The notes under the pieces are model-generated. The model searched no databases, was not told the origin of the DNA, and saw nothing but the letters and a program-made list of their open reading frames with translations. A DNA stretch of 45,834 nt from Flavobacteriales bacterium UBA7430 (lineage in GTDB: Bacteria; Bacteroidota; Bacteroidia; Flavobacteriales; UBA7430): NCBI GenBank assembly GCA_002478765.1, contig DLQO01000012.1, positions 22,811 through 68,644 of the forward strand, read 5' to 3'. Every line of letters starts with the position of its first letter. Positions within the stretch are counted from its first letter, which is position 1. Below are positions 1 to 7,799 of the stretch, in pieces. A program made the translations under genes and the position numbers.

Positions 1-60
1 ATTTCGTTAAGAACTCCTACACCTACTGTTAAAGTGGACGCCTTAATCTGGTATATTTGA
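1..60 (+). CDS. Possible C-terminal tail of an upstream gene (partial)
   Basis: The first frame is open from the window edge to TGA at 58-60 and gives ISLRTPTPTVKVDALIWYI. The alternating polar/hydrophobic ending would suit the last strand of an outer-membrane beta barrel, but 19 residues are too few to name a family. It ends 16 nt before the SPOR gene, so the two could be co-transcribed. It could also be a chance open frame. Confidence 0.3.
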   Translation: MSLRTPTPTVKVDALIWYI

Positions 61-76
61 AATCAAATACCTCCCC

Positions 77-544
77 ATGAAAAGAATTTTGATTTTACCT
101 TTATTTCTTTTGTTAGGCACGCTTCTTCATGCTCAGGTTCAGGCGGAGCTCAGTTCAGGATTTCAGTCTGATGCAAAAAACCTTGCTTTAACGGATTTAG
201 GGTTTGCAGCAAAGCTTTTGCAATTGGATCGTGATGTTTCAAAACCCTCTGTTGCCGAAGAAATTATTAAAAAGTCACCAAGGTCTTGGGAGGAAATATT
301 GGCGAGTTCAAAAAGAACAAACCTAAAATACCATCTGATCGCGGGATGTTTCTCCACAATAGACAATGCCAATCGTTTGGTTTCTCAACTCAGTCGGAAG
401 GGTTATCCTTCCGAAATTGTCGCCAAAAATGACAAGGGGCTGTACATGGTTTCTTATCTGACGTATACTTCAGAAACAGCAGCTCTTGAATCGCTTCAAG
501 ATTTAAAAGACGAAGGAAAGTCTACCTGGATATCCATTCGCTGA
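77..544 (+). CDS. Secreted SPOR-domain protein
   Basis: 155 residues. Residues 1-20 form a signal peptide (MKR, a hydrophobic run, then a likely cut after HAQ). Residues about 85-155 fit a SPOR domain: the beta strand YHLIAGCFS, a helix with NANRLVSQLSRKGYPSE, a second strand around GLYMVSY, then a helix and a closing strand. SPOR domains bind glycan strands stripped of stem peptides, usually at division sites, so a periplasmic envelope or division-linked role is likely. The region between signal and domain (about 21-84) has no recognisable fold. A hairpin terminator lies 135 nt downstream. The domain call is firm; the particular role is unknown. Confidence 0.8.
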   Translation: MKRILILPLFLLLGTLLHAQVQAELSSGFQSDAKNLALTDLGFAAKLLQLDRDVSKPSVAEEIIKKSPRSWEEILASSKRTNLKYHLIAGCFSTIDNANRLVSQLSRKGYPSEIVAKNDKGLYMVSYLTYTSETAALESLQDLKDEGKSTWISIR

Positions 545-586
545 ATCTAAGGGCTTTTTTACTCCAAAAATCAACACCTAGTTATT

Positions 587-600
587 GGGTGAATTCACCC
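587..600. promoter_or_regulatory. 14-bp perfect palindrome, candidate operator (site A)
   Basis: GGGTGAATTCACCC is a perfect palindrome in the gap between the SPOR gene and folA, two genes that point towards each other. The same arrangement recurs at 28774 with matching downstream blocks, which makes a protein-binding site more likely than chance. The regulator is unknown. Confidence 0.45.
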
Positions 601-638
601 ATTCTTTGATTGATGTAACCTATTGTATTACAATGCGG

Positions 639-722
639 TAGGTTTGTATATTTATCCTATCTAATTTTTCATAAGGTGGAAGTTCCTATTTGTTATCACA
701 ACAATAGGGACTTCTTTCTTTT
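639..722 (+). ncRNA. Candidate small RNA or 3' UTR: -7 box plus terminator
   Basis: TAGGTTTG at 639-646 matches the Bacteroidota -7 box (TAnnTTTG), although no good -33 box is present at the right distance. An imperfect hairpin at 679-714 (GAAGT and CCTATT arms, with a bulge and one G-U pair) is followed by TTTCTTTT at 715-722. Transcription from the box would give an RNA of about 70 nt with no convincing ORF. The alternative is that the hairpin is simply the terminator of the SPOR gene. Confidence 0.35.
679..722 (+). terminator. Intrinsic terminator (plus strand)
   Basis: The imperfect stem at 679-694/700-714 closes a short loop and is followed on the plus strand by TTTCTTTT. No T-run follows on the minus strand, so it serves plus-strand transcripts coming from the SPOR gene or from the -7 box at 639. 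Confidence 0.6.
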
Positions 723-782
723 AAGAGGTCTAGGTAGGTAACAGCAAGCGATCGTTCTGTCAATTCGGGATGCCAGGAGCGA

Positions 783-1283
783 CTACTTTTCGTAAATCTC
801 GTAAGTGAAGTCACAGAAGTGTTTCTCGTCAGCGCTTTTCTTTATCGAACGGATGCATTTCCATTCGGAATCAAGTATTGGGAAAAAAGTATCTCCCTCA
901 AAATTTTCATGGACGCGTGTAAGATACACACGATCAATCAAACCGTTTTCAAGGGCATGTCGGTAAATTTCGCCACCACCAATAACGAAGGGTTCCGCAT
1001 CTCCAGCTTCTTTGGCTTTCTCAAGGGCCTCAATGATGGAACTTACGACGATGCAGCCCTCAGCCTGATAAGAGTCTTGCCGAGTAACAATCACATTTGT
1101 TCTGTTGGGTAGTGGTCGGTATTTGTGTGGAATGGATTCGAAGTTTTTACGCCCCATGATCACATGGTGTGCTTCGGTGGTCTTCTTAAAATAATTCATA
1201 TCGTGAGGCAAGTGCCATACGAGGTCGTTGTTTTTTCCAATGACTTGGTTTTCGGATACAGCAACAATTAAAGATACCTTCAT
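783..1283 (-). CDS. folA: Dihydrofolate reductase
   Basis: 166 residues, normal length for bacterial DHFR. It reduces dihydrofolate to tetrahydrofolate with NADPH in the cytoplasm, recycling the dihydrofolate that thymidylate synthase makes. The N-terminal strand KVSLIVAVSENQVIG and the folate-pocket segment W23-HLPHDM with acidic D28 are present. The cofactor motifs are GRKNFESI (44-51), RTNVIVTRQ (61-69) and FVIGGGEIYRHAL (about 99-111). The gene starts 39 nt after the thyA stop on the same strand, so the two are almost certainly one transcript. Confidence 0.96.
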   Translation of the reverse strand: MKVSLIVAVSENQVIGKNNDLVWHLPHDMNYFKKTTEAHHVIMGRKNFESIPHKYRPLPNRTNVIVTRQDSYQAEGCIVVSSIIEALEKAKEAGDAEPFVIGGGEIYRHALENGLIDRVYLTRVHENFEGDTFFPILDSEWKCIRSIKKSADEKHFCDFTYEIYEK

Positions 1284-1322
1284 GAGCGAACAGCTTTGTA
1301 TGGTTTGGGAATAGGAGTTGGA

Positions 1323-2117
1323 TTAAACGGCAACCACTCCTTTGATGTGAGGGTGTGGATCGTAATCGGTTAATTCAAAGTCGTCGATGGTGAAATCAAA
1401 CAGATTTTTTACGTCTGGATTTATTTTCATCGTTGGTAAAGATCGAATTTCTCTGCTCAATTGCAGCTCGGTTTGCTCCAAATGATTTGAGTATAGGTGT
1501 GCGTCTCCAAAAGTATGAATGAATTCTCCCGGTTCTAAATCACAAACTTGTGCAATCATCATGGTGAGCAATGCATAAGACGAAATATTGAAGGGTACGC
1601 CTAAGAATATATCTGCACTCCTTTGGTAAAGTTGGCAAGAGAGTTTTCCATCCGCCACATAAAATTGGAAAAAAGCATGGCAGGGTGGAAGGGCCATATT
1701 CTCGATCTCGCCTACATTCCATGCACTTACAATAAGTCTACGTGAGTTCGGATTGTTTTTTATTTGCTCAATCAACTGTGAAATCTGATCGATATGTTTG
1801 CCATTTGGTGCTGGCCATGACCTCCATTGATACCCGTAAACAGGTCCCAAATCGCCATTTTCATCTGCCCATTCATCCCAAATTCTTACCTTATGGTCCT
1901 TGAGGTATTTGATGTTTGTGTCGCCTTTTAGAAACCACAAAAGCTCGTGTATGATAGAGCGTAAGTGAAGCTTTTTTGTGGTGATGCACGGAAAGCCTTC
2001 CGACAAGTCAAAACGCATCTGGTAACCAAACACACTCAGTGTTCCGGTACCTGTACGATCTCCTTTCAACGCCCCATTTTCCTTGACATGGCGCATCAAA
2101 TCTAAATATTGTTTCAT
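1323..2117 (-). CDS. thyA: Thymidylate synthase
   Basis: 264 residues, the same length as the E. coli enzyme. It methylates dUMP to dTMP using methylene-tetrahydrofolate and releases dihydrofolate for the adjacent folA product. The catalytic cysteine is C146 in [12 protein letters not shown]. The phosphate-binding arginine loop DRTGTGT (20-26) and [19 protein letters not shown] (about 166-184) are intact. No thyX-like sequence is seen. The gene sits between the nuclease-domain gene and folA; the 187-nt gap upstream may hold its own promoter, but no clear -7 box is visible there. Confidence 0.97.
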   Translation of the reverse strand: MKQYLDLMRHVKENGALKGDRTGTGTLSVFGYQMRFDLSEGFPCITTKKLHLRSIIHELLWFLKGDTNIKYLKDHKVRIWDEWADENGDLGPVYGYQWRSWPAPNGKHIDQISQLIEQIKNNPNSRRLIVSAWNVGEIENMALPPCHAFFQFYVADGKLSCQLYQRSADIFLGVPFNISSYALLTMMIAQVCDLEPGEFIHTFGDAHLYSNHLEQTELQLSREIRSLPTMKINPDVKNLFDFTIDDFELTDYDPHPHIKGVVAV

Positions 2118-2304
2118 GGAAATGAATTTAGGGACTAAATTAGCTTTTTAGCTATTTTTTGCTGGGGTTTGTGTGGGGTATTTATGAACAACATATTCAC
2201 AAGTGTGCGGGCTGAATGAAAACGGAATGAAAAGCTTCTTAAGATTTATCCCCAGAGAAATGAGATGCATCTTTCGTTTCTTTAACTTGATGATTGTGCT
2301 GTTT

Positions 2305-2934
2305 TTAAGACTGAGGGTTTCTTTTGGATATTTCATCACGAATAAGTGCGGCTTGTTCGTAATCCTCACGCTCAATTGCATCATTCAATTTTTCTTGGAG
2401 TTTTTGATCCGACAAGCGCATTAAGGATGCGGTTTGTCTGACTTTATCTGTTGTTTCCTGTTGTTTTGGTTCAATGGACTCCGCCTTGTAGTTGATGGAA
2501 GGCGTGTGAATTTTCGTTTCGTCATCAAGAATGATTCCTGCTTGTTCTAAGATGCTTTCAAAAGTGTAGATCGGACTGTTGAAGCGAAGCGCCAATGCAA
2601 CGGCGTCAGAAGTTCTAGAATCAATCTTCTTGATTACACCGTCCAACTCACAAACCAAGTAGGAATAAAAGATGCCTTTGTCTAATTTGTGAATGATGAC
2701 TTCTTTAAGGTATATATTGAAAGAGAGTCCTAAGCTGGTGAATAGGTCGTGGGTAAGCGGGCGCGGAGGCATCAAATCCTTCTCGAGCGCAATAGCAATG
2801 GATTGTGCTTCAAAAGCACCGATGACGATGGGCAGTCTTCGAGGTCCATTTTCTTCCCCCAAAAGCAAGGCGTAAGCATTGTTTTGAGACTGGCTGTAGG
2901 TCAAGCCAATAATACTAAGTTGTACAGTCTTCAT
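2305..2934 (-). CDS. Bifunctional nuclease (DUF151/BFN) domain protein with UVR motif
   Basis: 209 residues. Residues about 1-140 match the BFN/DUF151 family (KTVQLSIIGLTYSQ, then LPIVIGAFEAQSIAIAL and SRTSDAVALALRFNSPIYT). The last ~36 residues form a UvrB/UvrC-type helical hairpin (KLQEKLNDAIEREDYEQAALIRDEI), the motif that ClpC also carries. A plant homologue has been reported with RNase/DNase activity; the bacterial function is poorly defined. It starts 60 nt after the etfA stop on the same strand, giving the order etfB-etfA-BFN-thyA-folA. From memory this order is common in related bacteria; I could not check this. Confidence 0.85.
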   Translation of the reverse strand: MKTVQLSIIGLTYSQSQNNAYALLLGEENGPRRLPIVIGAFEAQSIAIALEKDLMPPRPLTHDLFTSLGLSFNIYLKEVIIHKLDKGIFYSYLVCELDGVIKKIDSRTSDAVALALRFNSPIYTFESILEQAGIILDDETKIHTPSINYKAESIEPKQQETTDKVRQTASLMRLSDQKLQEKLNDAIEREDYEQAALIRDEISKRNPQS

Positions 2935-2994
2935 GAGTTTTACTTAGAGGACTAAAATAGTAAAATAGACCAAGTAAAATGTCTAAAATGAAAT

Positions 2995-3963
2995 TTAAAT
3001 CACAGCCTTGTAGCTTTTAATGGCTGAAATCAGTTTGGGCAAGACTTCAAAAGCATCCCCAACAATTCCGTAATCGGCTGCTTTAAAGAAGGGTGCGTCC
3101 GGATCGGTGTTGATGACTACAATGTTTTTCGAAGCATTAACACCCGCCAAATGTTGGATGGCTCCTGATATTCCGATGGCGATATACAATTGTGGGTTGA
3201 TGGCAATTCCTGTTTGTCCAACATGCTCACTGTGAGGACGCCAACCGATATCAGAAACGGGTTTTGAGCAGGCGGTAGCTGCTCCAAGTACTTCTGCCAA
3301 TTCTTCTACCATGGTCCAGTTTTCAGGCCCTTTCAATCCACGTCCTGCCGAAACAACCAAGTCTGCTTCGGTTAATCCAATTTTACCTGTGGCTTTGTTT
3401 ATGGATATTGAGGTGAGTTTTTGTACGGCATCTTCAGGAACGTAATCGAATGCTTCGGAAGTGGCCAATTGCTCTCTTTCGTTATACTCAAATGAATTGG
3501 CTGTGATGCTGATTACTTTTTTGTCTGAAAGGGTTTGATAGCGTGCAATTGCTTTGCTAGAAAACGTTTTTCGTACGATGGTAAACGGTGAGACCGATTC
3601 GGGTAATTCGATCACGTTGGTGATTAATGCGGCCTTTCTTTTGGCGGCAATCAGTGGCGCTATTGCTTTTCCGTTGCTGGTGTTCGAAATGATCACTGTA
3701 TCCGCGTTAATTTTATTGGCAACAGCAATGATGGCGTCTGCGTAGGACTGGTTGTTGAAGGTTTCGAGTGCTTGATTGTTGATGGTTCGAACGCTTTGCG
3801 CACCGTATTTTCCGAGTTGCGACACATCTTCTTTCGCTGAAATGGTAAGTGCTGTCGTTTCGGCGCCCATTTGCTTGGCCAGCTTAGCCGCATAGTCAAC
3901 GGCTTCGAAACTTGATTTTTTAAATTTCCCATCCCAACTTTCTGCATATACTAAAATTGTCAT
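2995..3963 (-). CDS. etfA: Electron transfer flavoprotein alpha subunit
   Basis: 322 residues. It binds FAD and, with EtfB, carries electrons from acyl-CoA and other dehydrogenases to the quinone pool. The C-terminal FAD domain is clear: SAGRGLKGPENW, then PVSDIGWRPHSEHVGQTG, YIAIGISGAIQHLAG, and NTDPDAPFFKAADYGIVGD near the end. The N-terminal half is the adenine-nucleotide alpha-hydrolase-like fold shared with EtfB. It follows etfB by 21 nt, so the two subunits are made together. Confidence 0.96.
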   Translation of the reverse strand: MTILVYAESWDGKFKKSSFEAVDYAAKLAKQMGAETTALTISAKEDVSQLGKYGAQSVRTINNQALETFNNQSYADAIIAVANKINADTVIISNTSNGKAIAPLIAAKRKAALITNVIELPESVSPFTIVRKTFSSKAIARYQTLSDKKVISITANSFEYNEREQLATSEAFDYVPEDAVQKLTSISINKATGKIGLTEADLVVSAGRGLKGPENWTMVEELAEVLGAATACSKPVSDIGWRPHSEHVGQTGIAINPQLYIAIGISGAIQHLAGVNASKNIVVINTDPDAPFFKAADYGIVGDAFEVLPKLISAIKSYKAVI

Positions 3964-3984
3964 ATCTCTTATTTTTTTATGTTC

Positions 3985-4731
3985 TTAGATTACTTTGGCT
4001 TCGCTGTGAAGTAATTGTACCAGTTGCTCTACGTCGTCGGCATCTATGAGGGTACATGCTCCTTTTTCTTCTGGCAACTGATAATCAAGAACGTTTGTAT
4101 GTTTTTCACGGTCTGATGCTTCAAGTACCGTTAAAGGTTTTTTCCTTGCCATCATGATGCCACGCATCGCAGGGATTCTTAAATCTTTTTCTTCAACGAG
4201 GCCTTTTTGACCCGCAATCAATAGTGGAAGCTTGCCTTGAAGCGTTTCTTTTCCGCCATCTATTTCTCTAATCATGGTGGCTTGTTCAGCATTCAAATCA
4301 AATCCAATGCATGCGTTTACAAATGGGATGTTTAAATGTGCAGCGATCATCCCAGGAACAGCCCCGCCATTATAATCTATAGACTCTCTACCGGTAATGA
4401 TTAAATCGAAATTTTGTGTTCCCGCATATTCTGCCAACAATCCGGCAACGTAAGACGCATCGGTAGGTTCTGCATTGATTCTTACGGCGTCATCTGCTCC
4501 AATAGCTAAGGCTTTTCGCAGGGTAGACTCTGTAACTGCTAAACCAACATTTGCAACGGTAATGGTTCCTCCTAGAGACTCTTTTATGTGCATGGCCTTT
4601 GTGAGCCCAAACTCATCATAAGGGTTCATGACAAAAGTCACTCCAGAAGCGTCAAATTCAGTAAGGTCGTTTTTGAATACAATTTTCGAAGTCGTGTCGG
4701 GGACATGACTGATGCAGACAAGTATTTTCAT
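3985..4731 (-). CDS. etfB: Electron transfer flavoprotein beta subunit
   Basis: 248 residues. It binds AMP and pairs with EtfA as a soluble one-electron carrier. The start MKILVCISHVPDT, then VMNPYDEFGLTKAMHIKE, the adenylate-binding stretch around TGRESIDYNGGAVPGMIAAHL, and the recognition-loop region RIPAMRGIMMARKKPL are typical. It is the first gene of a probable five-gene transcript. Its upstream region carries a 7-bp hairpin and an inverted repeat (4771-4790) that may regulate it. Confidence 0.96.
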   Translation of the reverse strand: MKILVCISHVPDTTSKIVFKNDLTEFDASGVTFVMNPYDEFGLTKAMHIKESLGGTITVANVGLAVTESTLRKALAIGADDAVRINAEPTDASYVAGLLAEYAGTQNFDLIITGRESIDYNGGAVPGMIAAHLNIPFVNACIGFDLNAEQATMIREIDGGKETLQGKLPLLIAGQKGLVEEKDLRIPAMRGIMMARKKPLTVLEASDREKHTNVLDYQLPEEKGACTLIDADDVEQLVQLLHSEAKVI

Positions 4732-4770
4732 GGATTAACTATTTTTAAATTTGACAATCTGTTTCATAGA

Positions 4771-4790
4771 GATGTATAAACGTTTACATC
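4771..4790. promoter_or_regulatory. Inverted repeat, candidate operator upstream of etfB
   Basis: GATGTATAAACGTTTACATC has perfect 6-bp arms around an 8-nt centre that contains AAACGTTT. It lies 40 nt upstream of the etfB start, in the right place for a repressor or activator of fatty-acid or amino-acid oxidation genes. The binding protein is unknown. Confidence 0.35.
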
Positions 4791-5003
4791 TTTAAAATGT
4801 ACATGCATCCGAAGGGTTCTGTTTATCATTTCCGACCTTCGGGTTTCTAAATATAAAAAAACCAATCTGCAAATCATATACCGAAATGCCATTTTGACTA
4901 AATTAATTTTTGTTGATGTAGTGCGTAAATTATTAAATTATTGGCTGCTTTCTTTATGTTTAAAAAAGTATGCAATTTATCATACTGAATACCAATAAAA
5001 TTG

Positions 5004-5011
5004 TAATTTTG
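5004..5011 (+). promoter_or_regulatory. -7 promoter box of pdhB
   Basis: TAATTTTG matches TAnnTTTG, the sigma-A -7 box of Bacteroidota, 23 nt before the pdhB ATG. No clean TTTG lies 17-23 nt upstream; the nearest candidate is TTTA at 4976-4979, at 24 nt. Confidence 0.45.
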
Positions 5012-5034
5012 TCGCATTAAAACCAAGTACGAAT

Positions 5035-6015
5035 ATGAGAGTTATACAATTCAGACAGGCCATTGCAGAGGCCATGAGTGAAGAAATGAGAAAAGACGAA
5101 AAGGTCTTTTTATTAGGAGAGGAAGTCGCTGAGTACAACGGTGCCTACAAAGCCAGTCAGGGTATGTTGGACGAGTTTGGAGAAAAAAGAATCATCGATA
5201 CACCGATTGCAGAGCTTGGTTTTACGGGTATTGCTACCGGTGCAGCCATGAACGGTTTGAAACCAATCGTTGAATTCATGACGTTTAACTTTTCTCTTGT
5301 AGCTATTGATCAAATCATCAATTCTGCCGCTAAGATCAGACAGATGTCCGACGGTCAGTTTCAAATGCCAATCGTATTTAGAGGTCCTACAGCTTCTGCG
5401 GGTCAATTGGGCGCTCAGCATTCTCAAGCTTTTGAGTCTTGGTTTGCCAACTGTCCGGGTTTAAAGGTGGTTGTACCTTCCAATCCTTACGATGCTAAAG
5501 GTTTGTTAAAAGCAGCCATTAGAGATAATGATCCTGTAATCTTTATGGAGTCTGAACAAATGTACGGAGACAAAGGTGAGGTTCCTGAAGGGGAATACAT
5601 CATTCCTATTGGTGTTGCCGATGTGGTTCGTGAAGGTTCTGATGTGACACTTGTTTCTTTCGGGAAAATCATGAAAAAGGTAGTTGAAGCTGCTGACTTA
5701 CTTGAGAAAGAAGGAATTTCAGCTGAAATTATTGACTTAAGAACGGTGCGTCCAATTGATTACGATACGATTCTTACTTCGGTAAAGAAAACAAACCGAT
5801 TGGTTGTCGTAGAAGAGGCTTGGCCATTGGCTTCTCTTTCTACTGAAATTGCTTACCACGTTCAAAAAAATGCATTTGACCATATAGATGCTCCGGTGAA
5901 GCGTGTATGTACGGCTGACGTACCTATGGCTTACGCGCCGAATTTGGTGGAAGAATTCTTACCGAAAGTGAGTAAAATTATTGAAGAAGTTAAATCTGTG
6001 ATGTACGTCAAGTAA
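5035..6015 (+). CDS. pdhB: Pyruvate dehydrogenase E1 component, beta subunit
   Basis: 326 residues, the usual length. With the alpha subunit it forms the thiamine-diphosphate enzyme that decarboxylates pyruvate and acetylates the lipoyl arm of E2. The family segments are EEVAEYNGAYKASQGML, DTPIAELGFTGIATGAAMNGLKPIVEFMTFNF, the potassium/thiamine-side loop FRGPTASAGQLGAQHSQAFE, and the C-terminal transketolase domain with LRTVRPIDYDTI and VEEAWPLASLSTEIA. The alpha subunit is not in this window, so E1 genes are split here. The sequence favours pyruvate over branched-chain substrates, but this cannot be proved by eye. Confidence 0.93.
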   Translation: MRVIQFRQAIAEAMSEEMRKDEKVFLLGEEVAEYNGAYKASQGMLDEFGEKRIIDTPIAELGFTGIATGAAMNGLKPIVEFMTFNFSLVAIDQIINSAAKIRQMSDGQFQMPIVFRGPTASAGQLGAQHSQAFESWFANCPGLKVVVPSNPYDAKGLLKAAIRDNDPVIFMESEQMYGDKGEVPEGEYIIPIGVADVVREGSDVTLVSFGKIMKKVVEAADLLEKEGISAEIIDLRTVRPIDYDTILTSVKKTNRLVVVEEAWPLASLSTEIAYHVQKNAFDHIDAPVKRVCTADVPMAYAPNLVEEFLPKVSKIIEEVKSVMYVK

Positions 6016-6035
6016 ATCTAGATTCATACGTATAT

Positions 6036-6066
6036 AAAAAACCATCCTTAGGGATGGTTTTTTTTG
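6036..6066. terminator. Two-way terminator between pdhB and the pseudouridine synthase
   Basis: ACCATCC (6041-6047), loop TTAG and GGATGGT (6052-6058) are flanked by an A-run on the left and an eight-T run on the right, so the hairpin can end both converging transcripts. Confidence 0.88.
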
Positions 6067-6081
6067 TTTTTCAGCAACTTA

Positions 6082-7764
6082 TTAAAAGTTTGGTTCCACT
6101 AGAAAATTCACTACTTTTTTGGTCTTAGGATGTGTAAATTCAATCCATTCTGCATGCAAATACAATCGATTGGATTTTTCACCGTACAAATCATCTCCGC
6201 AAATGGATGTGTTTAAGCCATCCCGGTGAGCAGCATGAACTCTCAGTTGATGCGTTCGTCCTGTAATGGGGTAGAAGTGAATTTTAGTTTTATCCTTCTT
6301 ACGCGAGATAACCTTCCATTCTGTTTTGGCAGACTTCCCATGTTTATAACAAACCAATTGTCTGGGTCTATCATCGATGTCAAGGCGTAAGGGCAGCTCA
6401 ACAATTCCTGCATCCTCAGGAATCAATCCATGCAAAACGGCTACGTAACGCTTTTTAATCGTTCTTTTGATAAACTGTCTTTGTATAAAGGCGTGTGCAT
6501 GCTTAGTTTTGGCGATCACCATCAATCCTGAGGTGGACATGTCCAAACGGTGTACAATAAGAGGTCCGTTAGCATCAGGGAACCTAACTTTCATTCTGCT
6601 GTATACCGAGTCTTCAATATGTTTGCCCGGAACGGATAACATTTCGGGAGGTTTGTTGATGATCACAAGATCCTCATCCTCATGAACAATTTCTATCCCC
6701 TTTCCTTCAGAAAGGTTTTTTAAAAGAGGATTGTCGTCCACAGTCATGCCTTGCAACATATGCTCAAGAATGGGCTGGCATTTGCCGTAACAAGCAGGGT
6801 AGAAGTGTTGGTGTTTTCGAATGGCCGATTTTGGTGACTGACCCCACCAAAACTCTGCAAAGGCCAATGGCTCAAATCCATTTGCAAAAGCATGCTGTAA
6901 TAATTTAGGCGCAGCACACTCACCCGCTGCAGCGGGCGGAATTCCTTGAACCGTATTTTTGAAGATGTTGAGCAAACCTTTTTTTTCGCCCAAACGATTC
7001 AGAAATTGATATTGGTTAAAAAGCTCCAGTTGTAGCGAATGGGAAGCCTCTTTTCTTCCTTTTTTAAGTTTTTCAATGACTGAAAGGATCTTTTCTAAAT
7101 CGGTTTCAATTTCAAGAATTTTGTGGTTCCACAAGGCTGTTTTTTTCTTTAGCTCCGTTTTTTCAATGACGCTCTGCTTGGCCAGCTCATCTTTGAGTTT
7201 CAGGTAGGCTTCATTCCCTAAATCTTTTTGTCCAGTGTTGCGTTTTAATTTTCGTATTTTTCTGTTTTCAATCATGCCATTCCTGATGTCTTGAATGGAC
7301 AGGCGGGCTTGTTCTTTTATGTCGTTCAATTGTCCTTGAAGAACTTTTATTTTAGGATTGGCTGATAACGTTTCAATCTCTTTATTTTTTAGGTTTAAAG
7401 AAGCTTCTTTTTTTTTGTAGAATCCATTATCTTGAAGCATGTCATACACCGGAGGGACAAAGTTTGGTAGGTGATTGACACCAGCTAACTTACCCGAAAA
7501 GGCTGATAGGTATCCAATTTCATTCGTTTCACTTCGAACCAATAGCACGCCAAACATTTTGCCAACACCCCCTTTTTTATTAGCGCTTAGACCGAAGTTG
7601 TGGTACCAAGTCCTTTGAGTTTCTATGTGTTTTTGGAGCTCATTGGCTGCCAAAACACATAAGGGGTGAGGCTCATGGTAGAACGGGAAGGTGAAGCGTT
7701 TGGGTAAGGCATAGTCATCTATACTTGCCTTAAAAGGATTTAAGTATGTTTTATCTATTGGCAT
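6082..7764 (-). CDS. RluA-family pseudouridine synthase with long N-terminal coiled-coil region
   Basis: 560 residues, more than twice the length of minimal RluA. The catalytic domain occupies about 355-560: EDEDLVIINKPPEMLSVPG, then HRLDMSTSGLMVIAKT with catalytic D408, and the RNA-binding KRYVAVL and GRTHQLRVHAAH segments. It converts uridines in rRNA or tRNA to pseudouridine. Residues 1-115 form a separate domain (with FGVLLVRSETNEIGYLSAFSG), about 117-245 are strongly charged and predicted coiled coil, and 270-335 carry several Cys and His (GECAAPKLL, HQHFYPACYGKC). The target site cannot be told from sequence. It follows the carboxylase gene by 35 nt and is probably in its transcript. 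Confidence 0.88.
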   Translation of the reverse strand: MPIDKTYLNPFKASIDDYALPKRFTFPFYHEPHPLCVLAANELQKHIETQRTWYHNFGLSANKKGGVGKMFGVLLVRSETNEIGYLSAFSGKLAGVNHLPNFVPPVYDMLQDNGFYKKKEASLNLKNKEIETLSANPKIKVLQGQLNDIKEQARLSIQDIRNGMIENRKIRKLKRNTGQKDLGNEAYLKLKDELAKQSVIEKTELKKKTALWNHKILEIETDLEKILSVIEKLKKGRKEASHSLQLELFNQYQFLNRLGEKKGLLNIFKNTVQGIPPAAAGECAAPKLLQHAFANGFEPLAFAEFWWGQSPKSAIRKHQHFYPACYGKCQPILEHMLQGMTVDDNPLLKNLSEGKGIEIVHEDEDLVIINKPPEMLSVPGKHIEDSVYSRMKVRFPDANGPLIVHRLDMSTSGLMVIAKTKHAHAFIQRQFIKRTIKKRYVAVLHGLIPEDAGIVELPLRLDIDDRPRQLVCYKHGKSAKTEWKVISRKKDKTKIHFYPITGRTHQLRVHAAHRDGLNTSICGDDLYGEKSNRLYLHAEWIEFTHPKTKKVVNFLVEPNF

Positions 7765-7799
7765 TCTCGATGTTCTGTAGTTCTTTAACGTTTTACGAA

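Larger units (their letters stand above)
4732..5034. promoter_or_regulatory. Divergent control region between etfB and pdhB
   Basis: This 303-bp gap has no ORF. From left to right it holds an inverted repeat GATGTA-N8-TACATC (4771-4790, core AAACGTTT) 40 nt upstream of etfB; a hairpin CCGAAGG/CCTTCGG (4809-4815/4836-4842) that would lie in the etfB 5' leader; a T-rich stretch containing TATATTTA as a possible etfB -7 box; and, for pdhB, TAATTTTG at 5004-5011, a match to the Bacteroidota -7 box. Confidence 0.5.

Noticed and set aside
2148..2384. 78-codon minus-strand ORF overlapping the end of the BFN gene
   Set aside because: It overlaps a well-supported gene in another frame, has low-complexity basic composition, and resembles no family.
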